Positions 1-7,193 of a DNA stretch of 24,306 bases are shown one piece after another. A model generated the notes under the pieces. The model saw only the letters and a program-made list of their open reading frames with translations. It did not search any database and had not been told where the DNA came from. The translations under genes were made by a program, and so were the position numbers. The DNA comes from a virus. The stretch covers positions 1 through 24,306 of the IMG/VR virus record IMGVR_UViG_3300037010_003335, one strand, 5' to 3'. Numbering within the stretch: position 1 is the stretch's first letter; the number at the start of each line of letters is the position of its first letter.

Positions 1-626
1 AGGCCTAGCGTTTTAAGAGCGGCAATCATCTCTGTTCCGAACTTGCGGGTTCCCGTCACTGGTGGGAGCTGGAAGCTTTCGTATTTTCTTAAAAACTCTT
101 TTGTAAAGCGCCAAACATAGCTGTTGCTTTCTTTCAAGCCGGCATTTTTAGAGCTATTGCCTTTTATGAATCTAGCGTGAGTAACGAGCAGCACCTGCTT
201 GCCGTTGATCTTAACTATAAGAGCCGGATAGTCTTTATCTTCTGTAAGCTTTTCAACTGCTTCTGCGACTGTAAGCTCATGCGTTTCAAGCTTAGAGCCT
301 CGACCTATCCGAGCGTGAAGAGCGGTTGTTTTGCGAGTGTCACCAAAGTCAAAATCATCCTGCCAGGTGTTTCTTGCGTACTTGCTATTCGGCGGCGCAA
401 CATAAGAGCGTTTTGCACGTTCTTCGACTTCATGAGATTTTTCATAGCTCTTAAGCGTTGATAAGTCCTGATCAGATTTCCACATCGCCCCTTTACGTTG
501 GAGCTTTTCAACTTCGCCAATCAAGGGTTTTAAAAGCTCCTTATCAACCGCGTCAAGGTTACCTAAATGCTCAAGCAGCGCTTCTTCAAATAATTCTTCT
601 AGTTCTAGTAAACTGCTGATCTTCAT
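1..626 (-). CDS. Unknown phage protein, 3' end beyond window
   Basis: An open frame on the - strand starts at ATG 626-624 and stays open for 208 codons to the left edge, so the C-terminus is missing. A good Shine-Dalgarno (GGAG) lies about 6 bases before the ATG, and a late-promoter-like ATTAAATA lies 20 bases upstream on the same strand. The N-terminus reads MKISSLLELEELFEEALLE: acidic, leucine-rich and probably helical. It resembles the short MKLxxLLE leaders of several accessory genes in this window. The middle is charged and probably flexible. Around residues 130-200 there is a more globular part (ALIVKINGKQVLLVTHARF, then YVWRFTKEFLRKYESFQLPP). I do not recognise the family. It is transcribed away from the gp13 operon. 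The reading frame is secure; the function is not known. Confidence 0.8.
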   Translation of the reverse strand, partial: MKISSLLELEELFEEALLEHLGNLDAVDKELLKPLIGEVEKLQRKGAMWKSDQDLSTLKSYEKSHEVEERAKRSYVAPPNSKYARNTWQDDFDFGDTRKTTALHARIGRGSKLETHELTVAEAVEKLTEDKDYPALIVKINGKQVLLVTHARFIKGNSSKNAGLKESNSYVWRFTKEFLRKYESFQLPPVTGTRKFGTEMIAALKTLG

Positions 627-646
627 AACCGCTCCAGGTGGTCAAC

Positions 647-654
647 TATTTAAT
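647..654 (-). promoter_or_regulatory. T4-late-like promoter ATTAAATA for the leftward gene
   Basis: Read on the - strand this is ATTAAATA, one base from the T4 late -10 octamer TATAAATA, ending 20 bases before the ATG at 626. The same spacing is seen for the gene at 6924. There is no obvious -35, as expected for late promoters. It is inferred from sequence and position only. Confidence 0.45.
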
Positions 655-683
655 GCTATGTCAGCTTATGATGTAGCGAGCTA

Positions 684-691
684 TGTAAATA
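684..691 (+). promoter_or_regulatory. T4-late-like promoter TGTAAATA for gp13
   Basis: TGTAAATA has one mismatch to TATAAATA and ends 21 bases before the gp13 ATG. It is followed by CATGAGAGG, which contains the Shine-Dalgarno (GAGAGGA, 702-708). The same TAAATA...CATGAGAGG arrangement precedes the gene at 6924, which supports a shared late-transcription leader. Confidence 0.5.
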
Positions 692-712
692 TGACTGGCA
701 TGAGAGGATTAT

Positions 713-2491
713 ATGACTGCGGTAAACTCGCTTACGAACTACGTTGACGCTGAAGGGCGAGAGCTTCAAGTACGTGTCACGCGTCTTAGCTCGACATCGG
801 TTAAAGTTTCCTGGAACGTTCCCGACAAGCCTTATGTTTATGCTGGCGCTCTTGTCGTCGCTTCCCATCTCGAGCTTAACCCGTCGAACTTCCCCGTAGA
901 CGGTGTTCGCTATACAGCTTCGGCTGACTATAATGTACCTGCTGATCGAATTGGTCAAGCTCATGTCGTAGGCACGTTCTATGATGACATGACCACGACA
1001 GAGGTCACCATTGTAAACCTCCCTGAGAATGAGCCGGCATATGTAGCAGTGCACTTGGCTACCAACGTGTACAGCTACTACACGATTGGCGTGCGCTCGT
1101 ATCCTGACTCTCAGCTGTCATCAGCTTGGGCATCGCACATTGACGACAACTACGGTCCGCCTGACAACCCTGTGTCAGGTCAGGTCTACTATGATCCCAC
1201 GCAACGCATGACCTTTGCGTGGGACGGCACTGCATGGTTGCCAACCTCCGCACATACGGTGATCACAGGTGAGGTTGATCCTGTTGCTGTCATTCAGGTG
1301 TTTAACCAATCATACTCAGGTGTCGGTGACGGCTTACTTGTATCGGCTGCTGCGGGTTCAGCTGCAATTGAAGAGCAGGTGTGGACGGTCATGGCTGTCA
1401 CGCCTACTGTCTTTACGGTGACAGGCTCGACGCTTGGCATCAAGCCATCAGCAACTGTAGGCGTGCCGTACACAAACAGCTCGTTAAGCTTCACTATCGA
1501 GCCAGGCGGCTTTCCGTTCATGGCAGGTGACACGTTCACCGTAAATGTTAAGTCAGTCACATCTACCCCTGGCTTGCCTACAGGCTATCCTAAGCAGGGC
1601 GACTTCTTCTACAACGTGCGGACTCGCAAGCTTAAGTGCTGGTCAGGCATCACGTGGATCGAGTCTGAGACGCCTGCAAAGGGTGTGCCTACGTATCAAA
1701 AGCTGCACATTGGCGACAATGGCGAGCCTGGTCCGCGTGACACGATCAAGGACATCCTGAAGCGGCAGCTTGGCTATCCTAAGGTTTGCGTTGAGCTTGA
1801 CGAAGAGCAGTTTGACATCGCGCTGAATAACGCTTTGCAAGAAATTCGTCGACGCACTGACTCGGCTTACTACAAGCAATTCTTCTTCATGAACATCCTG
1901 AAGGGTCAAGACACATACTACTTAAATGACCCTACCAAGGAGCTCGATCGTATCGTTGACGTGATCAAGGTTCACCGGCTTAACATGCTTGGCTTAGTGA
2001 ACTTTGGGCCTGATAACCTTTATGCTCAGCAGTTCCTAAATCAATTTTATGCGCCTGGCGTGGGCTATGACTTGGTCTCGATCCACCTCATCCACTCGCT
2101 GTCTGAAATCTACTCTCAGCTGTTTGCAGGTGACGTTGCGTACAATTGGCGCGAATCGAAGCGTGAGCTCAAGATCTACCGTAGCTTTGGTCATAATGAG
2201 AAGGTGCTGATTGAATGCTCATGCGAACGTCCTGAGCAAGAGCTGCTGATTGACCGTTGGACCCAACAGTGGATTCAGCAGTGGGCTGAGGCAGAGCTGA
2301 TGTTCATGCTGGCTCACATCCGCGGCAAGTTCTCGACGCTGCCTGGTCCTGGCGGTGGTCTGTCGCTGAACGCTGACGCCCTCATGTCAGAAGGTCAACG
2401 ACTGCAGGATGATTGCGTAAACCAGATAAAGAATTACGAAGTTGGGCAAAACGGCCCTGACAACTTCCACATGCCGTTTGTGATAGGATGA
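713..2491 (+). CDS. gp13: gp13-like neck protein with FN3-like N-terminal extension
   Basis: The C-terminal part (residues about 341-592) matches T4 gp13, the neck protein that closes the head-tail connector. The helix RDTIKDILKRQLGYPKVCVE followed by ELDEEQFDIALNNALQEI parallels T4 LKDVILRRLGAPIINVEL...QIYDCIQRALEL, and both proteins end in a P-F-x-(x)-I/V-G type terminus (here HMPFVIG). At 592 aa it is about twice the length of T4 gp13. The extra N-terminus holds a fibronectin-III-like domain (about 15-130), a first WdGtxW motif (YYDPTQRMTFAWDGTAWLP, near 158-176), a beta-rich segment (190-280) and a second such motif (RKLKCWSGITWIE, near 305-317). The start is supported by GAGAGGA at 702-708. 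The last 17 codons are recoded relative to a second copy at 4142-4195 (see repeats). The gp14-like gene follows, as in T4. Confidence 0.82.
   Translation: MTAVNSLTNYVDAEGRELQVRVTRLSSTSVKVSWNVPDKPYVYAGALVVASHLELNPSNFPVDGVRYTASADYNVPADRIGQAHVVGTFYDDMTTTEVTIVNLPENEPAYVAVHLATNVYSYYTIGVRSYPDSQLSSAWASHIDDNYGPPDNPVSGQVYYDPTQRMTFAWDGTAWLPTSAHTVITGEVDPVAVIQVFNQSYSGVGDGLLVSAAAGSAAIEEQVWTVMAVTPTVFTVTGSTLGIKPSATVGVPYTNSSLSFTIEPGGFPFMAGDTFTVNVKSVTSTPGLPTGYPKQGDFFYNVRTRKLKCWSGITWIESETPAKGVPTYQKLHIGDNGEPGPRDTIKDILKRQLGYPKVCVELDEEQFDIALNNALQEIRRRTDSAYYKQFFFMNILKGQDTYYLNDPTKELDRIVDVIKVHRLNMLGLVNFGPDNLYAQQFLNQFYAPGVGYDLVSIHLIHSLSEIYSQLFAGDVAYNWRESKRELKIYRSFGHNEKVLIECSCERPEQELLIDRWTQQWIQQWAEAELMFMLAHIRGKFSTLPGPGGGLSLNADALMSEGQRLQDDCVNQIKNYEVGQNGPDNFHMPFVIG
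2438..2491 (+). repeat. Direct repeat, copy 1: recoded 3' end of gp13
   Basis: These 18 codons (EVGQNGPDNFHMPFVIG plus stop) are repeated at 4142-4195 on the other side of HEG1. Nine codons, including the stop, differ between the copies and none changes the amino acid. The copy here is the one fused to intact gp13. This is a coding-level duplication, not a simple DNA repeat. Confidence 0.9.
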
Positions 2492-2515
2492 TTGATTAAA
2501 GCAATACATAGTTAC

Positions 2516-4093
2516 ATGATAACTATTGAGCTGCTTGAAGAGCGTCTATACGAACAGTCAAAGCATGGTCTTAGGCCTAGCTCTAGGAAGATTGCGGCTC
2601 GTGATAATCAAGCTCTCATCAGCGAGTTAGCAGCCGTTACAGCTTACTTGCCTCAAGACGCGTCCATCTTAGAGCGTATCTACTCTGTCAAACATGGGTT
2701 AACTTCTCGTCCATGCTGTCAAACCTGCGGCGGCCCGCTTCATAGCCGGGCTCTCTCAAGATTCAAAATTTCAGAAGGCTATACAAAGTTTTGCTCTCCT
2801 CGTTGCGTTAGAGGCAATCCTGCAGTGCAGGCTAAGCAGGTGGCCACCTGCTTAGCCAAGTACGGTGTCAGCTCTGTGCTTAGGGCTGAAGCCGTACGAG
2901 ATAAAATCAAGCAAACTAATTTAGAGCGCCATGGCGTTGAATCGACTTTACAAGCTACGCACGTAGCAGCGGCCAGGGCCGCTGGGTTGAAAGCCTATCA
3001 CAACGACGATAGGCGCATGCGTCTCGCCGCGCTAAAACGCATCGGGCAACGAGAATACCCCGACTACAAAGTTGAGCTCGACGAACAGCTTTTTCTATCA
3101 GACCTCACAATGAGGTTTACTCATAGCTGTGGTCGTGTGTTTGAAGCAAGGCTGTTAAATGGACAAGCGCCAAGATGTCCAAGCTGTGATCCGCAACGCT
3201 CAAACATCACAGCCCCGCACAAGTCTATTGTTAAGCTCTTAGAGCCTTACTGTGGCTTAGGGCTTGTTCAGAACAGCAGAAGCATGCTTAAGCCCTCTCG
3301 TAAGGAGCTTGACATCTATGTTCCAAGCGCTAGGCTGGGGATTGAGATAAACGGCTTGTACTGGCATTCATTCTTTGCTGAAGAACGTGCATTGATTCAG
3401 CTCACAAGAGACTACCATCTTGAAAAGACTCGGTTAGCTGAAGCTAACGAAATTCAGCTGATTCATATATGGGAGCACGAAGCAAATGATCCGCGGATGC
3501 ATGACATCCTCTTAAGCAAGCTTGGAGCGACTGTAAAGATCGGAGCTAGAAAGCTCGAAACAAGATTGATAAGCTATAAGCAAGCGCAGGAGTTCTTGCT
3601 TAAGAATCATCTGCAGGGCAGTGTGGTCAGCAGCTATCAAGTTGGGCTATTTAGAGCAGACGAGCTCTTAGCGGTAATGACGTTAGGGAAGCCCAGATTT
3701 AGCAAAGACGCGGACTGGGAACTCTTAAGGCTTTGCTCGAAGCTAGGGATCACAGTCGTAGGCGGAGCGAGCAAGATGCTCGCTAGATTTGTAAAAGACG
3801 TTGCTCCCAGCTCGATCTTAAGCTATGCAGAGCGAAGATTAAGCAGCGGCAACGTATACAAAGCCTTAGGTTTTGCTCTCATGAGACGGACCTCTCCAGG
3901 ATACTTTTATTGGAAGACAGACAATGGCTCTATCCGGATAGTATCAAGGTACATGGCTCAAAAGCACAAGCTCCCTAAGCTCTTGGGTGACAGCTTTAAC
4001 GTCGAGCTGACGGAGCAGCAAAACATGCTTAAGCAAGGCTACGGCCTCGTGTATGACTGTGGACAGCTAGTGTTTATCAAACAGTTTGGCTAA
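2516..4093 (+). CDS. HEG1: Vsr-like (Hef-type) free-standing homing endonuclease
   Basis: A 525 aa protein of the modular Hef/EDxHD type. An N-terminal zinc-finger-like Cys set (C68, C71, C93, C97) is followed by two 23-residue KYGV/RHGV helix repeats. A second Cys cluster (about 205-224, SCGRVF...CPSC) precedes a Vsr/PD-(D/E)xK-like nuclease core. Key residues there are E264/D266 in KELDIY, E277 in GIEINGLYWHS and H284, followed by QLIHIWEHE. The C-terminal domain (about 345-525) contains LRLCSKLGITVVGGASKML and GNVYKALGF, which look GNAT-like. The expected role is cutting HEG-free relatives near the 3' end of gp13, with copying of the gene by recombination. I prefer ATG 2516. TTG 2492, right after the gp13 stop, would add 8 residues. 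Base composition resembles the phage genes, unlike HEG2-4, suggesting older residence. Confidence 0.85.
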   Translation: MITIELLEERLYEQSKHGLRPSSRKIAARDNQALISELAAVTAYLPQDASILERIYSVKHGLTSRPCCQTCGGPLHSRALSRFKISEGYTKFCSPRCVRGNPAVQAKQVATCLAKYGVSSVLRAEAVRDKIKQTNLERHGVESTLQATHVAAARAAGLKAYHNDDRRMRLAALKRIGQREYPDYKVELDEQLFLSDLTMRFTHSCGRVFEARLLNGQAPRCPSCDPQRSNITAPHKSIVKLLEPYCGLGLVQNSRSMLKPSRKELDIYVPSARLGIEINGLYWHSFFAEERALIQLTRDYHLEKTRLAEANEIQLIHIWEHEANDPRMHDILLSKLGATVKIGARKLETRLISYKQAQEFLLKNHLQGSVVSSYQVGLFRADELLAVMTLGKPRFSKDADWELLRLCSKLGITVVGGASKMLARFVKDVAPSSILSYAERRLSSGNVYKALGFALMRRTSPGYFYWKTDNGSIRIVSRYMAQKHKLPKLLGDSFNVELTEQQNMLKQGYGLVYDCGQLVFIKQFG

Positions 4094-4102
4094 ATAAGCT
4101 CG

Positions 4103-4195
4103 ATGTACTACTATCTCCTAAACTCGTTACTGCTTGAAGGCGAAGTAGGTCAGAACGGCCCTGATAACTTCCACATGCCTTTCGTGATCGGTTAA
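4103..4195 (+). pseudogene. Displaced gp13 3'-end remnant (30-codon mini-ORF)
   Basis: Just after HEG1 an ATG opens a 30-codon frame beginning MYYYLLNSLLLEG. It runs in frame into EVGQNGPDNFHMPFVIG and a TAA stop, the exact gp13 C-terminus. The first 13 codons do not match the residues before this point in intact gp13. The simplest reading is the original gp13 tail, cut off when HEG1 brought in a recoded one. The mini-ORF could still be translated, and its LLLEG start resembles leaders of other genes here. There is no convincing ribosome binding site. Confidence 0.6.
4142..4195 (+). repeat. Direct repeat, copy 2: displaced gp13 3' end
   Basis: Encodes the same 17 residues and a stop as 2438-2491, using different synonymous codons at nine positions (for example GTA/GTT, GGT/GGG, ATC/ATA, TAA/TGA). 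It sits 3 bases before the next start codon at 4199, the place where the gp13 gene would have ended before HEG1 arrived. Confidence 0.9.
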
Positions 4196-4198
4196 GCT

Positions 4199-4495
4199 AT
4201 GCTGCTAAAACAATTGCTCGAAGCTACCAAGCAAAGCTTATTCAAAGTTCAGCAAGAGCTTGTTGACGCGCTGCCTAATAAGCTTAATGTCGAGCTCGTG
4301 CATGAGAAGTACTTTGACAGGTACTACCTGCGCGTTAGCAATGAAAGACAGTTAAGCATCCGCGTTGAGTGGCCTGGCGAGCAGATGAAGTTTACGATCA
4401 CGCGCGAGTATGAAACAGGCGATAGCCGATATCCCGAGATCCGCTCTATAAAAGAGCTGGTGATGATCCTAACCAATGAGCTTGAACATGGCTGA
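4199..4495 (+). CDS. Small unknown protein, paralogous to part of the 21816 gene product
   Basis: A 98 aa protein starting MLLKQLLEATKQ. Residues 6-34 (LLEATK, F-K-VQQELVDALP, NVEL) align closely with residues 157-184 of the 317 aa protein at 21816 (LLETSK, F-R-VQQELIENLP, DVQL). The two are therefore paralogous over at least this stretch. The rest has a beta-strand look (YYLRVSNERQLSIRVEWPG, MKFTITREYE). The start lies 3 bases after the displaced gp13 stop, and the 3' end overlaps the gp14-like gene, so it is translationally coupled. No catalytic motif is visible. The N-terminal LLE resembles the T4 prohead-protease site rule (L/I-x-E). No function is assigned. Confidence 0.72.
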   Translation: MLLKQLLEATKQSLFKVQQELVDALPNKLNVELVHEKYFDRYYLRVSNERQLSIRVEWPGEQMKFTITREYETGDSRYPEIRSIKELVMILTNELEHG

Positions 4496-6080
4496 TGAAC
4501 CGCTAGACTGTAACGCTCCGCCGAACCCACAGTTCGCTTACGATACGACACCTGACAAGTACGTGCCGTCACCGATCTGTGTCGGCACGGTTGACTACTC
4601 TACGTCCGAATGCGCCGATCACGAAGCAGAGTACATCGCCAGCTTGCAGGCTGAAGCTCTCGAGATGGCAGCTGGCCCTGTCAATATCTTTCCTATGCTC
4701 GGCGTACATAGCCAAGGTTCTACCGTTGACCTGATCAGCACTACAGGCTACCCGCTCTCATCAGGAGCCCCAAGCGGCTTTAACGCGCTTGACGCTTTCA
4801 ACATTAATGAAGAGTCATGGCGCTCTATTCAGCAGGGCAATGACGTAATTACAGCGCCTGCATACATCGGGTACTGCTTTGGCACTAAGAAGGCTTGGGA
4901 GAAGATCGGCGCGCCGCAAGAGCGGTATGTCAAGCCAGAGCCAGTACGAAAGCAGGTCGGCTCGATCAAGATCAAGCAGGGTTCGGTTGCTGAGAACCGC
5001 GTGACAAAGCTACGCATTGAAGTAAGCGATGATGGAGTCGCTTGGAAGCGTCTAGGAATCGTTTCCATCCCAGATACAGGGGATTTAGTTACCGTAGGGA
5101 TTCCATCGAATGCAATGTATAACCAGTGGCGTCTGGTACCCATCTTCTTCAACGGCATTGCGACAAACTCCCAATGGGAGGTTATTGAGCTGCATCTTGT
5201 TGAGGCTACCACAACGAGCATTGACAACATTCAAGACTTCTTCCTCAATGAAAACCGCGATAGGTCATACAGCCGACAGTCAGTGCTGCTTAAGTGCCAG
5301 TATGACTTGCTTGATGTACAGTCTGAACTAGCCAAGTTCGGTATTAGCTTGCCACAGACCTACATCTTCACGTGCAGCTACGCTATGATGATTCAGCGTT
5401 TAGGCAGGCCGATCCTCATCGGCGACGTGCTCGAACTGCCTGGTGAAGTACAGTATGATGCAATGCTCAACCCTGTGCGTAAGTGGCTTGAGGTTACTGA
5501 CACGGCTTGGGCGACCGAAGGTTATTCGTTCAACTGGAAGCCCCAGATGTTTAAGTTCTACGGTCAGCCGATCATGCCATCCGTAGAACATCGTGACTTG
5601 CTTGGCACGCCAGGCAAGGTAAATGACGCTATGGCTGATGATGACTTCTTAAAGGGCGTGCTGCAAAATGACGCAGCTTATAAGTCAACTGAAGCTATCA
5701 TGCAGCAGAGCAAGGATGACGTGCCGCAAACAGGTGGTGACCCCCAGAACATTCGCTCAGGCAAAGCTATGGGTCAGCCACCAGGTACTTATGACGGTCG
5801 TGACCCATACGTGCAGGACGCTATTCCACCTGACGGCGCGTCGTTCACAATGGGTGATCAGCTGCCTGCTGCTAACACGATCGCTGCTGGGCACTATCAT
5901 CGACAGACCTACACAAACGCGCCTATTTCGCTTCGACCTGCTGACAGGCTGCTAAAGTGGAACGGTACGCGTTGGAACGTGATCGAAGTTAACACGCGTG
6001 TAACTTACGAGTCGCATAAGCGTAGCGTTTCTCGAATTCTAAGCTCAGCAAACAAGGTCAACTTGGATGCTAAACCATGA
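4488..6080 (+). CDS. gp14: gp14-like neck protein with inserted discoidin-like domain
   Basis: A 530 aa protein. Residues about 48-75 (EYIASLQAEALEMAAGPVNI, then FPML) correspond to the T4 gp14 segment [23 protein letters not shown]. Residues about 270-358 (SELAKFGISL, then RPILIGDVLELP, the WATEGYSFNW region and FKFYGQP) correspond to its C-terminal core with KEGDLIYFP and the QLGQNAIRKIT part. Between them (about 95-240) is an insertion that looks like an F5/8C/discoidin jelly roll: NINEESWRS, APAYIGYCFG, LRIEVSDDGVAWKRLG and NQWRLVPIF. T4 gp14 is about half this length. Its position directly after gp13 matches T4 and supports the call. Start: ATG 4488 has GAG at a usable distance; ATG 4476 would add 4 residues. 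The end overlaps the next gene as ATGA. Confidence 0.68.
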   Translation: MADEPLDCNAPPNPQFAYDTTPDKYVPSPICVGTVDYSTSECADHEAEYIASLQAEALEMAAGPVNIFPMLGVHSQGSTVDLISTTGYPLSSGAPSGFNALDAFNINEESWRSIQQGNDVITAPAYIGYCFGTKKAWEKIGAPQERYVKPEPVRKQVGSIKIKQGSVAENRVTKLRIEVSDDGVAWKRLGIVSIPDTGDLVTVGIPSNAMYNQWRLVPIFFNGIATNSQWEVIELHLVEATTTSIDNIQDFFLNENRDRSYSRQSVLLKCQYDLLDVQSELAKFGISLPQTYIFTCSYAMMIQRLGRPILIGDVLELPGEVQYDAMLNPVRKWLEVTDTAWATEGYSFNWKPQMFKFYGQPIMPSVEHRDLLGTPGKVNDAMADDDFLKGVLQNDAAYKSTEAIMQQSKDDVPQTGGDPQNIRSGKAMGQPPGTYDGRDPYVQDAIPPDGASFTMGDQLPAANTIAAGHYHRQTYTNAPISLRPADRLLKWNGTRWNVIEVNTRVTYESHKRSVSRILSSANKVNLDAKP

Positions 6081-6892
6081 AACTTGCTGAAGGCTTGATT
6101 AAGCTCCCTCCCAGGCTTCTTAGCCAAATGACCGAGTTTGTGCTGACGTGGTACTTTGCGCATGTATCTGCTACAATTGACAAGCGCTTTCGCTTTGATG
6201 AAGACTCGTTAGACCGTGCGCATCACTTGCTTAGCGCTGCTATGGCTGAGCATCATGTAGCAGTACCGCAAGCTAAGGTGCGCATCGCACGAGAAAAGAA
6301 GGTTTTCATGAAAACCTTCGAGCTCAATCATGAAAGCGTGTATGACACGCAGCTTGCGCTGAACGTAAAGCTTAAGCTGGTATTTGAACGACATCGAGGC
6401 TTAGCTACAAACCTTGGCGTGTACCGTGACAACACAGCATTCATCATCCTGTCGCCGTATAACCTACACATGACTGGCGCGTCATTAGCTACAGTTGCAT
6501 CTCTTAAAGCTTCGCTTCAAAAGGTACCTGAGCTTTTGGGCTTTCTTGAGCACGAGTTAACTCACTTAATCCAGCATCGGTTTTTCAATCATGCTGATCA
6601 GCTCAAAGGTAATTATAGCCAGACGGATGAGTTCGATGATGCCTACGGCCTTGCCCCTGTAGAGTTCGACCCACTTATCAAGAGCTCGCGAGCAACGTTA
6701 AGACGATTAGAGCAAAAGTATAAAGGCTATCCTGAGTTCAACCGGACAGAGATGATTAATGCGTACCTATCTGCCGGCCCAAAGCCTAGGTGGATGCATG
6801 ATAGCGATGTCTGTCAATTCTTTGAGGTGTTGAAGCGTCGCGCACCGGTTCGATGGAAGAAGGCCGTTAAACTCTTTATGCATGCTTATTGA
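6077..6892 (+). CDS. Putative zinc metallopeptidase-like protein (HExxH)
   Basis: A 271 aa protein starting MKLAEGLIKLPPRLL. Residues 158-167 read EHELTHLIQH, giving the zincin signature H159-E-L-T-H163. A following acidic region (QTDEFDDAYGLAPVEFDP) could supply a third ligand, but I cannot identify it. Upstream, residues 118-150 (DNTAFIILSPYNL) suggest the strand that precedes the active-site helix in zincins. The start codon overlaps the gp14-like stop (ATGA), so it is coupled to the neck genes. No signal peptide or transmembrane segment is seen, so it would act inside the cell or in the virion. Possible roles are virion protein processing or action on host proteins after injection. Activity is inferred from the motif only. 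Confidence 0.65.
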   Translation: MKLAEGLIKLPPRLLSQMTEFVLTWYFAHVSATIDKRFRFDEDSLDRAHHLLSAAMAEHHVAVPQAKVRIAREKKVFMKTFELNHESVYDTQLALNVKLKLVFERHRGLATNLGVYRDNTAFIILSPYNLHMTGASLATVASLKASLQKVPELLGFLEHELTHLIQHRFFNHADQLKGNYSQTDEFDDAYGLAPVEFDPLIKSSRATLRRLEQKYKGYPEFNRTEMINAYLSAGPKPRWMHDSDVCQFFEVLKRRAPVRWKKAVKLFMHAY

Positions 6893-6895
6893 TTG

Positions 6896-6903
6896 CATAA
6901 ATA
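6896..6903 (+). promoter_or_regulatory. T4-late-like promoter CATAAATA for the MoxR/VWA operon
   Basis: CATAAATA is one base from TATAAATA and lies in the short gap after the metallopeptidase-like gene, ending 20 bases before the ATG at 6924. CATGAGAGG follows, carrying the Shine-Dalgarno at 6912-6917, the same layout as at gp13. Confidence 0.5.
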
Positions 6904-6923
6904 CCAAACATGAGAGGTCATAC

Positions 6924-7190
6924 ATGAAAGTCAATAACGTCATGGGTTCAAAGCCCATCAATGATACGCTACGCCGCTTAGTTGACGCGGTTGTTGAAGG
7001 GCGATCAGCTGCACCAGCACGCGAGATCAATAAGAAGATCGTTGAAGCCGCACCTGCTATCGAGCAGTCGGAACCCGATGAGGTCGAGCACAAGCTGCTG
7101 TTCCAGCCTAGTGAAAGCTTCAAGCATATTTTAAGCTTGATCGCCAAAAGCGATAAAAAGTTGTATAATCGTATTATTGGGTTGGAGTAA
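6924..7190 (+). CDS. Small unknown protein, first gene of MoxR/VWA operon
   Basis: An 88 aa hydrophilic protein of no recognised family. The start at ATG 6924 is chosen because GAGAGG lies 7 bases upstream and a late-promoter-like element precedes it; an earlier in-frame start at 6882 would overlap the previous gene and lacks such signals. The N-terminal half is basic and helical (DTLRRLVDAVVEGRS), the middle is acidic (EQSEPDEVEH), and the end (FKHILSLIAKSDKKLYNRI) looks amphipathic helical. Only 3 bases separate it from the AAA+ ATPase gene, so it is probably co-translated and may be a partner or adaptor of that ATPase. That role is inferred from position only. Confidence 0.7.
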   Translation: MKVNNVMGSKPINDTLRRLVDAVVEGRSAAPAREINKKIVEAAPAIEQSEPDEVEHKLLFQPSESFKHILSLIAKSDKKLYNRIIGLE

Positions 7191-7193
7191 TTA

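Noticed and set aside
177-461. A 94-codon + strand frame near the left edge
   Set aside because: The - strand frame from 626 has a good start, ribosome binding site and promoter-like element and is open to the edge; the + frame is its shadow.
4089-4096. GCTAAATA after HEG1 as a late promoter for the 4199 gene
   Set aside because: Two mismatches to the late octamer, it includes the HEG1 stop codon, and it is over 100 bases from the gene.
2438-4195. Group I intron or intein in gp13
   Set aside because: gp13 is complete with its own stop before HEG1, HEG1 has its own start and stop, and the downstream copy cannot be joined to gp13 without duplicating its end. No intron core was recognised.
4829-5230. 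A 133-codon frame on the - strand inside the gp14-like gene
   Set aside because: No ribosome binding site, unlikely composition, and it lies fully inside a recognisable coding gene.
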